NCBI GenBank assembly: GCA_016882195.1
Contig: VGLU01000003.1
Coordinates: 62,001 to 126,000, forward strand
Direction: 5' to 3'
DNA from: Thermoproteota archaeon
GTDB lineage: Archaea; Thermoproteota; Methanomethylicia; Methanomethylicales; Methanomethylicaceae
Length of the DNA: 64,000 bases
Shown here: positions 49,611 to 59,373 of the stretch, one piece after another
Position numbering within the stretch: position 1 is the stretch's first letter
Layout of the letters: every line of letters begins with the position of its first letter
The notes under the pieces: generated by a model
Seen by the model: only the letters and a program-made list of their open reading frames with translations
The model's database searches: none
Told to the model about the DNA's origin: nothing
Program-made: the position numbers and the translations under genes

Positions 49611-50701
49611 GCTTTGGGTTTGGCAGGGATTTCCGGGCGACCCTTTTTGGAGAGTCGCACGGCAAGGCCGTGGGGGCGGTCGTTGAGGGATGCCCTGCGG
49701 GCCTTCAGCTGACCGAGGGTGATATTCAGCAGGAACTGGACAAAAGGAGACCTGGGCAGGTCCTCACCACCGGCCGGAGAGAGCGGGATCTGGTAAGGCT
49801 GCTTAGTGGGGCGGTCAACGGCAGAACCGATGGCGGACCGATCACCATGCTGGTGGCCAACGAGGATGTGGACTCCTCGTGGTACGAAAAGCACCGCTAC
49901 ATACCCCGCCCGGGCCATGCGGATTATACCGCCTTCATAAAGTATCGTGGGTTCAACGACTACCGCGGCGGCGGTTTCTTCTCCGGTAGACTGACGGCCG
50001 GCATCGTCATGGGAGGAGCCATTGCCAAGAAGATACTCTCCACCCAAGGGATCAAGATCCTGACGCATGTTGTGCAGATAGGCGGCATCAAAGTCGGCAC
50101 TCAGATTAAGGACGAACAGGTGGAGGAGTTCGCCTACTCCAGTCCGGTTCGATGTGCCGATAAGGGAAAATCAGGACTAATGGTTGCTGAGCTCGAGAGG
50201 CTCGCAGCAGAACATGATTCGACAGGCGGGGTGATCGAGTGCAGGGTGCTCAACCTCCCTGTTGGGATAGGTGAGCCCATCTTCGACTCGATGGAGAGCC
50301 TCATCTCGCACGGCATCTTCAGCATCCCTGCGGTGAAGGCGATCGAGTTCGGATCAGGCTTTCGGCTCTCTGGCATGAGGGGATCTGGGGCGAACGACGA
50401 GTTCTGCGTGAAGGAGGGGAAGATCCTGACCAAGACCAACAACTCTGGAGGGATACTTGGCGGGCTTACCAATGGGATGCCCCTTGTCTTTCGGGTTGGG
50501 ATCAAACCGACCTCCTCCATTGGCAGGCCGCAGCAGAGCGTCGACCTGAGAACCATGAAAGAGGCAGAGCTGCGCGTGGAGGGAAGGCACGACCCGTGCA
50601 TAGCTGTGAGGGCCGTGCCTGTGGTGGAGGGTATGACCTCCATCTGCATAACCGATTTAATGGTAAGGGCTCAGATGATACCTAGGACTATAGGTGATTA
50701 G
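49607..50701 (+). CDS. aroC: Chorismate synthase
   Basis: [45 protein letters not shown]; start at 49607. Confidence 0.95.
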   Translation: [364 protein letters not shown]

Positions 50702-51767
50702 TTTGGAACAGGAAAGTGGTCGTAAAAAAATCGATGAGATAGACAGAGAGATCGTGAGACTACTGGACGAGAGGGTAGGAATCTGCAAGGAGATCGGCAG
50801 GGCAAAGGCGGAGCAGAAGGCCGCCGTCTTCGACTCTGCCCGGGAGAAGGAGGTCTTGGAAAGGGTCGCCTCAGTTGCTACCCAGGCATCAGGAGAGGGC
50901 GTCAAGTCGGTATACCGCGAGATAATCTCCATGTGCCGAAACGTCCAAAAACCGACAATCGTAGCCTTTCTGGGACCCGAGGGCAGCTTCTCCCACGAGG
51001 CGGCGAGGACCACCTTTGGCTCCTCTTCAGAGTACCTCTCCTGCAGGAAGATCGGTGAGATCTTCAGCAAGGTCGAGCTTGGGGGTGCCGACCTCGGCGT
51101 AGTTCCGCTCGAGAACTCGCTTGAAGGACCCATAAATGAGACACTCGATCGCCTATTGGAGTATCCCCTGTCCATAGTTGGTGAGGCACAGCTGCGCGTG
51201 AGCCAAAACCTCATAGTGCATCCGCAGACAGAGTCCTTGAGCCAAATAGAACGTCTGTACTCCCACCCTCAGGCTCTGGCGCAGTGCGACGCTTATATCT
51301 CAAAATATCTCAGCCATGCGGAGGTGGTCATGACCGACTCCACGGCGAGGGCTGCGGAGCACGTTCTCAGGGACAAGAGTGGCGCGGCGATAGGCAGCAA
51401 GATAGCCGCCGAGCTCAATGAGCTGAAGGTCTTTGCCTCGGGCATCGAGGACCGCCCAAACAACTATACGCGCTTCGTTGTGGTCGGCAAGAATGGCCCC
51501 CCAACGAAGGGCGAGAAGACCTCCCTGCTTTTTTCTGTGGACAATGTTCCGGGCGCGGTCTCTGCCGTCCTAACGGAGTTCGCGAGGTGCGGCATCAACA
51601 TAACGATGATCCTCTCAAGGCCTATGGAGCAGAGGCCGTGGGAGTACTTCTTCTTCCTGGACTTTGAAGGTAACGCAGGTGAGCCCAAATGTTCGACGGC
51701 CTTGAAGGCAGCAAGAGAGAAGACAGGAATCCTGAGGGTTCTGGGCAGCTACTCAAGGTTGCGGTAG
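50694..51767 (+). CDS. pheA: Bifunctional chorismate mutase / prephenate dehydratase with ACT domain
   Basis: IDEIDREIVRLLDERVGICKEIGRAK; FLGPEGSFSHEAA; NNYTRFVVVG; ACT ENVPGAVS-type VDNVPGAVSAVL. Confidence 0.93.
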   Translation: MISLEQESGRKKIDEIDREIVRLLDERVGICKEIGRAKAEQKAAVFDSAREKEVLERVASVATQASGEGVKSVYREIISMCRNVQKPTIVAFLGPEGSFSHEAARTTFGSSSEYLSCRKIGEIFSKVELGGADLGVVPLENSLEGPINETLDRLLEYPLSIVGEAQLRVSQNLIVHPQTESLSQIERLYSHPQALAQCDAYISKYLSHAEVVMTDSTARAAEHVLRDKSGAAIGSKIAAELNELKVFASGIEDRPNNYTRFVVVGKNGPPTKGEKTSLLFSVDNVPGAVSAVLTEFARCGINITMILSRPMEQRPWEYFFFLDFEGNAGEPKCSTALKAAREKTGILRVLGSYSRLR

Positions 51768-52504
51768 TGGGAACCGGAAGGATGGGAAGGTGCCTAACCA
51801 GGCTGCTTAGGAACCACTGCGACATAACCCTCTGCAGCAGGCGACCAGACCGGGCGCTGTCGGTAGCGAGGAGACTCGGCGTCAGCGCATCGGGCATCAA
51901 GGACTGCATTGCCAAAAGCGAGATCGTAATCGCCGCAATTCCAACAGAAGGGCTTCAGTCGTTTGCAGGGCAGGTCTCAGAGACCATGCGGCCCGGTTCG
52001 CTCTTCGTGGACATCTCCTCTGTAAAGTGCGGGGTTGTGGAGGTCCTGTCAAGAACCCTGCCAGCCGACATCGAGTACACCAGTATCCACCCACTGTTTG
52101 CCTCGGCGGCAGTGAGCCAGAAGAACGTCATACTCATTCCGATACGCGGCAGCAGGTGGAACTCGCAGCTCAAGCAGCTCCTCGCCTCATCGGACATGCG
52201 CGTAACGGAGTCTACCGCAGAGGAGCACGACAAGGTAATGGCGACGGTGCAGGTACTCAACCACTTCACATACCTCTCGTTGAGGTGCGCTATGGCACGG
52301 TTAAACCGCGGTCAGGACATGGAACCCTTCAAGACACACGCCTTCAGGAAGAGTTTGGCCGTGTTAAAACTGATCGAGGGAAACTTACAGACAGTAGAGC
52401 TGATTCAGAGAAGGAACAAATACGCACCGTCCGTGAGAGAGTTGTTCATTAAAGAGGCGAAAAGGCTCGACCAGCAGTACCGCTCAAGTCAAGGTACGAC
52501 ATAG
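51689..52504 (+). CDS. tyrA: Prephenate dehydrogenase
   Basis: LKVAVVGTGRMGRCLTRLLRNH, SSVKCGVVEVL, YTSIHPLFA. Confidence 0.88.
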   Translation: MFDGLEGSKREDRNPEGSGQLLKVAVVGTGRMGRCLTRLLRNHCDITLCSRRPDRALSVARRLGVSASGIKDCIAKSEIVIAAIPTEGLQSFAGQVSETMRPGSLFVDISSVKCGVVEVLSRTLPADIEYTSIHPLFASAAVSQKNVILIPIRGSRWNSQLKQLLASSDMRVTESTAEEHDKVMATVQVLNHFTYLSLRCAMARLNRGQDMEPFKTHAFRKSLAVLKLIEGNLQTVELIQRRNKYAPSVRELFIKEAKRLDQQYRSSQGTT

Positions 52505-52568
52505 TTAAAGGGGCTCAACCTCTAGTAAACTTAACAAAAAAGGGAAGGAAAAAAATAAGTTCTTGCGG

Positions 52569-52733
52569 TCACTCCTTGACCTTCTCGAACATTTCCTTGG
52601 GAGCCCCGCAGACTGGGCAAGTCCAGTCCTCTGGCAGGCTCTCAAAGGAGGTGCCCGGCGATATACCTGACGCCTCGTCGCCCTTCTCAGGGTCGTATAT
52701 GTAGCCACAAACGGTGCATATCCACTTGTCCAT
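52569..52733 (-). CDS. Rubredoxin (54 aa)
   Basis: Translated by eye: [54 protein letters not shown]. Confidence 0.95.
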   Translation of the reverse strand: MDKWICTVCGYIYDPEKGDEASGISPGTSFESLPEDWTCPVCGAPKEMFEKVKE

Positions 52734-53908
52734 CAGCTCACCCCCTTGACCCTCTCTCCGAGTTCCCTACCCGCCTCTCTGCACAGCTGAAGATCCCTCT
52801 CGGTGGGAGTGAACCTCACCTCTATCCCCTCCCTGTACGGCATAGCCTCGATCGCCTTCAGCTCCTCGTCCAACTTCTTCGTGACACCGGGTCCCCAGCC
52901 GTACGCCCCGAAGGAGAGCCCTATCTTCTTTGCCTTCACGAGCCTCAGCAGCATCGTGGCGTACAGCAGTTGCGGGAAGATCCCTCCGAGCACCGTCAAG
53001 GAGCCGAGTGCTATCGCCTTGGACTCCATGGCATCCGCTAGGAGGTCTGCCCAGCCTGACCAGCTGAGGTCGCCCACCTCCCTGATCACGACCTGGGCGC
53101 CGGTGGACTGCACGCCGTCCGCTATCGCCCTCGCCATCTTGTCCACGTCCCCCCATATTGAGGAGTAGATTATGAGGACCTTGTCCCCCTCAGGCTTGGT
53201 GCTCCACTCCCTCCACAACCTCTGTATCCTCGCCACGTCCCTCCAGACCGGGCCGTGGGAGGGGCAGATCATCGCCGGTGCCAGCCCCTCCACCTTGTCC
53301 AGCCCCTTCAAGACCGCGGCAACGAGGGGTCTGAATATGAAGGCGTAGTACCTCTTCGCGTGTGCCTCTATGTCGCCAACCACCTCTGCCCTCATCGTGG
53401 ACTCTACCACCTGAGCGCCGAAGACATCGCATGGGAAGAGTATCCTCTCGCCCTCTAGGAAGGTCCACATTACCTCCGGCCAGTGCAGCATAGGTGCCTC
53501 GATGAACCTCAAGGTCTTGCTACCGACCTTGAGTGTGTCGCCCTCCTTCACTACTATGAACTTACCTTGGACGCCCATCTTCTCCAGGAACTCCTTGCAC
53601 CTCGCGGTGCAGACGATATTGATCTCATTGTTGAGGCTCACGAGGCTCTTTATTGAGGACGAGTGGTCAGGCTCCGCATGGTTCACTATGAGGTAGCGGA
53701 CCTTGGTGGGATCCACCAGCGTTGATAGGTTTCCGATGTATTCGTCGAAGAATGGCTCATAGACTGCATCTATAATGGCCGCCTCGCCATCCTTTATGAG
53801 GTACGAGTTGTAGGTCCCGCCCTTGGGGGTGGCAATGCCGTGGAAGATCCTAAGCTTCCAGTCAAAGATACCAACCCAGTAAACACCCTCGGATAGTTTG
53901 ATGGACAA
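52733..53908 (-). CDS. FprA-family A-type flavoprotein (diiron MBL + flavodoxin)
   Basis: [24 protein letters not shown], flavodoxin [24 protein letters not shown] overlap with rubredoxin. Confidence 0.92.
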   Translation of the reverse strand: MSIKLSEGVYWVGIFDWKLRIFHGIATPKGGTYNSYLIKDGEAAIIDAVYEPFFDEYIGNLSTLVDPTKVRYLIVNHAEPDHSSSIKSLVSLNNEINIVCTARCKEFLEKMGVQGKFIVVKEGDTLKVGSKTLRFIEAPMLHWPEVMWTFLEGERILFPCDVFGAQVVESTMRAEVVGDIEAHAKRYYAFIFRPLVAAVLKGLDKVEGLAPAMICPSHGPVWRDVARIQRLWREWSTKPEGDKVLIIYSSIWGDVDKMARAIADGVQSTGAQVVIREVGDLSWSGWADLLADAMESKAIALGSLTVLGGIFPQLLYATMLLRLVKAKKIGLSFGAYGWGPGVTKKLDEELKAIEAMPYREGIEVRFTPTERDLQLCREAGRELGERVKGVS

Positions 53909-54043
53909 TGCAACCGCCTGAAATACTACTACAAAATCCTCAATATGTTTCTTTCCTTCAATGGTATCCGTGGTCGATAAATGGTCAAGGATAAATAAAA
54001 ATAAGGACTTGACTGATTCAATAACGTTGACCTAGGGGTTTCT

Positions 54044-55273
54044 TTGATGTCAAGGAACAGGTATGCCATCCTAATCTTCTGCTCCCTCTCTGCGCTCTAC
54101 TTCTTCTCCATCTTCCACAGGGTCGGCGTAGCGGTGATAGCCCTCGATATAATGAACGAATTCAGGACGGACGCCTCGCTGCTTGGTCTCATGTCCTCCA
54201 TGTACTTCTTCCCCTATGCCGTGGCCCAGATACCGGTGGGCGTAATGCTCGACAGGATCGGCATAAGGAAGACGGTCTCCATGCTCAGCCTCATCGCGTG
54301 TGTAGGGAGCATCCTCTTCTCGTTCAGCCCCTCAATAGAGGCTCTGACCCTTGGCAGGGCAATGGTGGGCTTCGGCGTCGGGGGCTTCTATGTCTCATCG
54401 CTAAAGGCGATAGCGGTCTGGTTCAAGCCCGGTCGGTTCGCGACGCTAACGGGGGCGCTCACCGCGATTGGCAACATAGGGGGGCTCCTAGCATCCTCTC
54501 CCCTAGCATTGCTCTCCCTCGCCTTGGGATGGCGGTACTCCTTCCTCCTGATATCCTTCTTCATGCTCTTCTTCACAGGCGTGGCGTGGCTCGTGATCAA
54601 AGAGGAGGACGCCTCCAGCTTCAGGAGCCAGGGGAGCATCACGTGCGACCTCCGGACGGTCTTCTCAAAGGGGGAGTTCCTCAAGCTCACGCTCGTGCCA
54701 CTCTTCGTCTACGGCTTCTTCATAAGCTTCCAGGGTCTATGGGGAGGACCGTTCCTGATGGACGTGTATGGGATGAGCAAGCCGACTGCGGGCAACTTCC
54801 TGCTCTTCATAGCCCTCGGCTTCATGATCTTCCTTCCCATAGCGGGCTTCATATCCGACAAGATGCAGAGGAGGAAGCCCGTACTCATTACGGGGATACT
54901 CCTCAGCCTCCTCTTCTGGGGGATAATGTACGCCGCGGGAAGGTCGATGGGCGCGTACGTGCTCATGTCGATGCTGTTTCTCCTCGGCATATCCTTCGGC
55001 TTCTCGAACATCTACATGACGGTATCAAAGGAGCTCTTCACCACCGACATATGCGGGACGGCCATGGCGTGCTACAACACATTCGCCTTCATCGGCGCCG
55101 GCTTCTTCCAGTACTTCATGGGTTTTCTACTCGACATAACCTACGGCGGAACCCGGATCTTCGCCTCGTACCAGCTGATATTCCTGATAGGCGTGGTATT
55201 AATCGCCCTTTCACTAATCGTCGCCATCCTCAGCAGGGAGACCTTCTCTGCTGCTCCCGTTTGCCCCGCCTGA
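54044..55273 (+). CDS. Major facilitator superfamily transporter
   Basis: About 12 hydrophobic helices; PVGVMLDRIGIRKTV. Confidence 0.9.
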   Translation: MMSRNRYAILIFCSLSALYFFSIFHRVGVAVIALDIMNEFRTDASLLGLMSSMYFFPYAVAQIPVGVMLDRIGIRKTVSMLSLIACVGSILFSFSPSIEALTLGRAMVGFGVGGFYVSSLKAIAVWFKPGRFATLTGALTAIGNIGGLLASSPLALLSLALGWRYSFLLISFFMLFFTGVAWLVIKEEDASSFRSQGSITCDLRTVFSKGEFLKLTLVPLFVYGFFISFQGLWGGPFLMDVYGMSKPTAGNFLLFIALGFMIFLPIAGFISDKMQRRKPVLITGILLSLLFWGIMYAAGRSMGAYVLMSMLFLLGISFGFSNIYMTVSKELFTTDICGTAMACYNTFAFIGAGFFQYFMGFLLDITYGGTRIFASYQLIFLIGVVLIALSLIVAILSRETFSAAPVCPA

Positions 55274-55299
55274 GGGTTACCTCTACTGCTGGTGTGGCA

Positions 55300-55524
55300 C
55301 TACTGCAACTCGAGCCTCCTCTGGTACCTCGGATCAGTCGCTTGGAACTCCTTGATCAACCTCAAGAACTTTTTGGAGAAGGTCCCCTCGCCCCCGTCCT
55401 CGTCCAGCAGCCTCTTACGGAACCCCGCCATTATCTCTCCGAAGTCTCCTGCTCCCAATTCCCTGCTCTTCCTTGCATATTCGAACATCTCCTTAAGCAA
55501 CCTTTCGGCCTCAGAGGCAGGCAT
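55300..55524 (-). CDS. Small hypothetical protein
   Basis: 74-aa ORF, plausible coding strand. Confidence 0.4.
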   Translation of the reverse strand: MPASEAERLLKEMFEYARKSRELGAGDFGEIMAGFRKRLLDEDGGEGTFSKKFLRLIKEFQATDPRYQRRLELQ

Positions 55525-55591
55525 TCTGATCCCTTGAGATAAGGGTGGCTTTTTAACTCCGAAGCCCCAGCTGGGTGCGGCAGTCGTCAGG

Positions 55592-56281
55592 TCAAATGCG
55601 TTTCTCGCACATCTTGTTCAGGATGCACTCGAGGCATTTGGGTCTTTTCGCGTCGCATGTGTACTTTGCCAGCAACCAGAAGAGGCCCGTCAATCTCTCC
55701 TGTTTTTCTTCCGGCAACAATTCTAAAGGAAGGCAGTTCTTCAGAGCCCTCTGGATCTCATGGTAGGGAGCGTTCTCACCGACTAGTCCCAGCCGCTTTG
55801 CTATCCTCATCATGTGCGTATCCACCACGAGGTACTCCCTGTGGCCGTAGAGGCTCGTAAGAAGGACATCGGCGGTCTTGTCTCCGACCCCCGGCAGATC
55901 CTTCAACCTCTCGCGCAGTTTCTCCTTGGGCATGCCAAGTATTTTGCTGAGGTCACCCTCGAACTCCTTTACCACAAACTTGGACAGCTCTATCAGCCTG
56001 CGAGCCTTCACGTTCTGAAGACCTCCGGGCCTGAGGGCATCGCTCAGCCTCTTGGGGTCTGCACGGCTCAGGGTGAATGGGTCGACGGAGAGGGATCTTG
56101 CCAAGGAGAGGTAAGCCCTCCGGGTGTTGTTGCTCGAGGTGTTCTGGGAGAGAACCGTGAAGACGATGTTTGTGAAGGGGTTCTTTGAAATTTTCTGATA
56201 GTTGAGCTCGCTGTCCTCGGGCCACCAGTATTTGCCGTAGCGGCGCTCCATCTCGGGTATCAGCTCGAGTGGAAGTTTCAT
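55592..56281 (-). CDS. nth: Endonuclease III-like HhH-GPD DNA glycosylase with 4Fe-4S loop
   Basis: LKDLPGVGDKTADVLLTSLYGHREYLVVDTHMMRIAKRLGL; CDAKRPKCLECILNKMC. Confidence 0.9.
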   Translation of the reverse strand: MKLPLELIPEMERRYGKYWWPEDSELNYQKISKNPFTNIVFTVLSQNTSSNNTRRAYLSLARSLSVDPFTLSRADPKRLSDALRPGGLQNVKARRLIELSKFVVKEFEGDLSKILGMPKEKLRERLKDLPGVGDKTADVLLTSLYGHREYLVVDTHMMRIAKRLGLVGENAPYHEIQRALKNCLPLELLPEEKQERLTGLFWLLAKYTCDAKRPKCLECILNKMCEKRI

Positions 56282-56340
56282 AGATGAAGTAAGGTGAAAA
56301 GTAGAATTTATAGGTACGCCATTGCCGAGATCTGAAATAA

Positions 56341-56958
56341 CTAGATCTTTCTTGCCTTCGTTTTGATGAAAAGCCTGAAATACCTGTGAAGAGCCGTCTC
56401 CAGCTCAATCAGGCCCAATCCCTCTCTCCTGGCGAACTCCTTCAGGTCGCTTATTCCAAGAGCCGACATCGCCATCTTCACCTTAGGCGTAGGCGACGGA
56501 TCCGCCTTAGACCAAACCCTGCGCATATCCCGGAGGAATACAGACACGGTCACCGGTCCTATCCCCTTGCCGAGATCCATCAGCCTTCTCTCCAGGTCCC
56601 GGCTACCCGAAGACCTTTGGTGCAAAAGATCGAGGCTTGCGTTATAATGAGCGATAAGGTTTCTACAGATCTCCAAGAGCCTGTCCGCCGTGCTGAAGTC
56701 ATACCTTGTATAACCGCCCTCGTCGAGGACTTTTACAAGCCTGTCCCAGCCAGCCTTGACTATGGACCTCGGATCTGTCAACCCGTAACACTCGAATAGC
56801 CTGTAAGTCTTGGTGGCACTCGTCTCCCTTATCGGCTTTGAGTACAGAATTGAGGCCAAGAACCATTTGAAGTAGGCAGGATCGCCATCCCCCAGGTTTA
56901 TTGAAAGCATCTCGGAGTAGGGCTTGCCATTTTCCCTCACAAACTGAAGGATTTCCAC
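56341..56958 (-). CDS. HhH-GPD-like DNA glycosylase-related protein
   Basis: LMDLGKGIGPVTVSVFLRDMRRVWSKADPSPTPKVKMA. Confidence 0.65.
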   Translation of the reverse strand: MEILQFVRENGKPYSEMLSINLGDGDPAYFKWFLASILYSKPIRETSATKTYRLFECYGLTDPRSIVKAGWDRLVKVLDEGGYTRYDFSTADRLLEICRNLIAHYNASLDLLHQRSSGSRDLERRLMDLGKGIGPVTVSVFLRDMRRVWSKADPSPTPKVKMAMSALGISDLKEFARREGLGLIELETALHRYFRLFIKTKARKI

Positions 56959-57043
56959 GGATGGACCCCATTTTGATACTCAGCTACAGGAAATATAAAG
57001 CTTGAAACTGGGGGAAAAATTACAGGCATTTTTACAAGAGGTT

Positions 57044-57490
57044 ATCGACCGACCATTGACCTAACCTTTGTCAGCAGGTCCTCGGCAAATCTCAGGTTAT
57101 TTTCCAGCTCGTCTTTCTCAAAATCGTGCTCTGTTGATATCCTGCCAAATGTAGCTCAGAAGCCAGAGCTAGATACTTGTCGTATACCGCTCTGTCTAAC
57201 CTTCTTGGACGGACGAGATTGTCTCTGACGAGAAACTGCAAGGCAAGTCTTCCTGTGAATTTTTTCCCTGCCCCTGGATACTCTATTGTTCGAGTTCCAT
57301 AATGGTAAAGAAGCGCTTCAAGCGCCGTCTCTAGGGCGCGAAATATCTCTTCCGCAACAGGGAAGAGCCTTCCAGCCTTCAGGTTATCGTGAGCAGACTG
57401 TAGATACTCCTCGGCTTTGCCCAGCGCCCACCTAACCAAACTTGCTCGGCCTCTCTCCATACAACACCTCACCCCTTGAATGTACATCAA
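57044..57490 (-). pseudogene. HEPN-domain protein with apparent -1 frameshift at 57147..57149
   Basis: ASELHL... continues in another frame as FGRISTEHDFEKDELENNLRFAEDLLTKVRSMVGR*. Confidence 0.75.
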
Positions 57491-58046
57491 TGATGAACTG
57501 GTCTTTGCTCAGACCCTTCACATACCCTTCGTAGGACAGCACAACAGGGTAGACCGTGATTCCATACCTCATGCTAATTTCTGAGTTAATGAACTGGAGC
57601 ATGTCATCCTTTATCTTTTGCACATCCCCCTTGTTAGCCACAACCACCAGGTCGATGTCGCTTGGCTCTCTCACTATATCGCTTCTGATCTTACCTTTGA
57701 CCAAGCTTCCGAAGAGAATCACCGCTTTGGGTTCATGCTTGGCGATATGCGAAACGATCTCCTGGGCAATCTCTCGGTATACGCTCTCGAGGCTCCTGAA
57801 CAGCCTTACGAGAGGACGGTAGAGGAAGTGCTTGTTGTTTATACGGTAGACCTTAGTCCTCCCCACTCTCTGAACCGTAACCAAGCCGGAGTTCGTTAGG
57901 TCCTTCATCTGCCTGTTCACCTCAGAGACCGGAGAGCCGCTCTCCTTGGCGAGTTCGATCTCCATAAAGCCCCTCTCGGGATTGGATATCAGCACCGATA
58001 GGGCATTTACCTTGGTCGTGCTCCCTAAGATGCGGTCTAGATACAT
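57432..58046 (-). CDS. Nucleotidyltransferase (MNT) with N-terminal winged helix; partner of HEPN
   Basis: VILFGSLVKGKIRSDIVREPSDIDLVVV (GSx10-DxD); wHTH ERGFMEIELAKESGSPVSEVNRQMKDLTNSGLV. Confidence 0.88.
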   Translation of the reverse strand: MYLDRILGSTTKVNALSVLISNPERGFMEIELAKESGSPVSEVNRQMKDLTNSGLVTVQRVGRTKVYRINNKHFLYRPLVRLFRSLESVYREIAQEIVSHIAKHEPKAVILFGSLVKGKIRSDIVREPSDIDLVVVANKGDVQKIKDDMLQFINSEISMRYGITVYPVVLSYEGYVKGLSKDQFIIDVHSRGEVLYGERPSKFG

Positions 58047-58058
58047 TACTACCTCTCC

Positions 58059-58096
58059 TTTCGGTTTTCAGAAATAGATTTCGGTTTTCAGAAATA
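58059..58096. repeat. Two direct repeats tttcggttttcagaaata with 20-bp period upstream of the MNT gene
   Basis: 58059-58076 and 58079-58096 identical. Confidence 0.92.
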
Positions 58097-58164
58097 AATA
58101 CTTAACTGTTATCATTTGATTTCGATCAGTTCTTATCCTTGAAACGAGGATCTTTTTAAATGAA

Positions 58165-59316
58165 ATGAGTGAACTAATTCACGAGGGGGGTACTACAATG
58201 AAAGCTACCGTGAGGGATCGGATACTCCTCCTGCTCTCAATAAAGGAGCCGGGTGCGAGGATAGACCTTCAGCACATATTCGAGAAGGTCTCCCGTGATG
58301 AGAAGTCTCCATTAGCCGAGCCAGACATACAGCACGAACTCGAGCAGATGGCGAAGGGCGGACTCGTACGAGTCGGCGAAGGAGTTTATTACATTACCGA
58401 TGGTGGCATGAAACTAATCAAGAACTTATTGCCCGAGATCGGTGAGGATCTTAACCTCTCCTACAGAATGGTCCTCATAGCAAAAAATTACTACGAGAAG
58501 GTCGCCGACTACCTTCTGCCCTTCCTCAGGGAAAGGCCCGCCAGCATAATAAAGATCTTCAGCGACGATGCCGACCCCCTAAGGAAGGTAAAGCCATTAT
58601 TCGTGAGGTACGCCAGATACAAGCCAAAACCCGTCTTCATAAAGATAGACTCGAAAGAGTCTCTAATGCGCTACGTCGACGACCATGCCCTTGACTACGT
58701 CCCCTACGTCCACTCCTTCGACATGAAGGAGCCGAGCTGGCTCGTACTGGACCTAGACGCCGGCGAGGACCTGAGGTCTATGGAGGAGGGGTTCCTGGCG
58801 GTGAAGTTCGTGGCGGGCGAGCTGTTGAGGCTGCTTAGGGAGAACGGGGTGCACGCCGCCGTAAAGTTCAGTGGGTCCAGGGGCATGCAGGTCTGGGCGT
58901 CGCTGGATAACGGCAAGATGCCGAAGGGTGACCTCTTTGCTTTTTACAGGCTCCTGATTCAGCGGATTCAGGCGAAGGTTGAGGAGGAGATTAAGAGCGC
59001 GCAGCCTCCGGCGGCTCTCCTACCCCTCGTGGAGAAGGGGCTGACGACCTCAACCGTGGCTAAAAAGGAGGAGCGCTCAGAGAAGGTCTTGGTCGACTGG
59101 AGCTCCATGAAACCATACGGGGACGTGAGGGCGCCGTTCAGCATACACTACAAGACGGGACTTGTGTCGTGTCCAGTGGACCCTGCGCGGATACTTCAGT
59201 TTGAACCCAGCGAAGCCAGACCTGAGGCGGTCGCAAGGGACGCAGAACGGCTCTTCCATCACTTTGAGCTGATAAAGAGCGATCCATCCTCTCTGATGCG
59301 CTCCCTACAAATGTGA
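58165..59316 (+). CDS. Archaeo-eukaryotic primase / LigD-Pol-like primase-polymerase with N-terminal winged helix
   Basis: SWLVLDLDAGED (DxD), AVKFSGSRGMQVW (SGSRG), C-terminal PFSIHYKTGLVSCPVDP. Confidence 0.85.
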   Translation: MSELIHEGGTTMKATVRDRILLLLSIKEPGARIDLQHIFEKVSRDEKSPLAEPDIQHELEQMAKGGLVRVGEGVYYITDGGMKLIKNLLPEIGEDLNLSYRMVLIAKNYYEKVADYLLPFLRERPASIIKIFSDDADPLRKVKPLFVRYARYKPKPVFIKIDSKESLMRYVDDHALDYVPYVHSFDMKEPSWLVLDLDAGEDLRSMEEGFLAVKFVAGELLRLLRENGVHAAVKFSGSRGMQVWASLDNGKMPKGDLFAFYRLLIQRIQAKVEEEIKSAQPPAALLPLVEKGLTTSTVAKKEERSEKVLVDWSSMKPYGDVRAPFSIHYKTGLVSCPVDPARILQFEPSEARPEAVARDAERLFHHFELIKSDPSSLMRSLQM

Positions 59317-59373
59317 GCCTCCCGACACTTGTTTTATAAGTTAAAATAACGAAGTCTTAGACGGTGGTGTTCG

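Noticed and set aside
54298-55542. 414-aa ORF on + strand
   Set aside because: Alternate-frame shadow of the MFS transporter gene; low-complexity, Arg/His/Leu-rich translation without family features.
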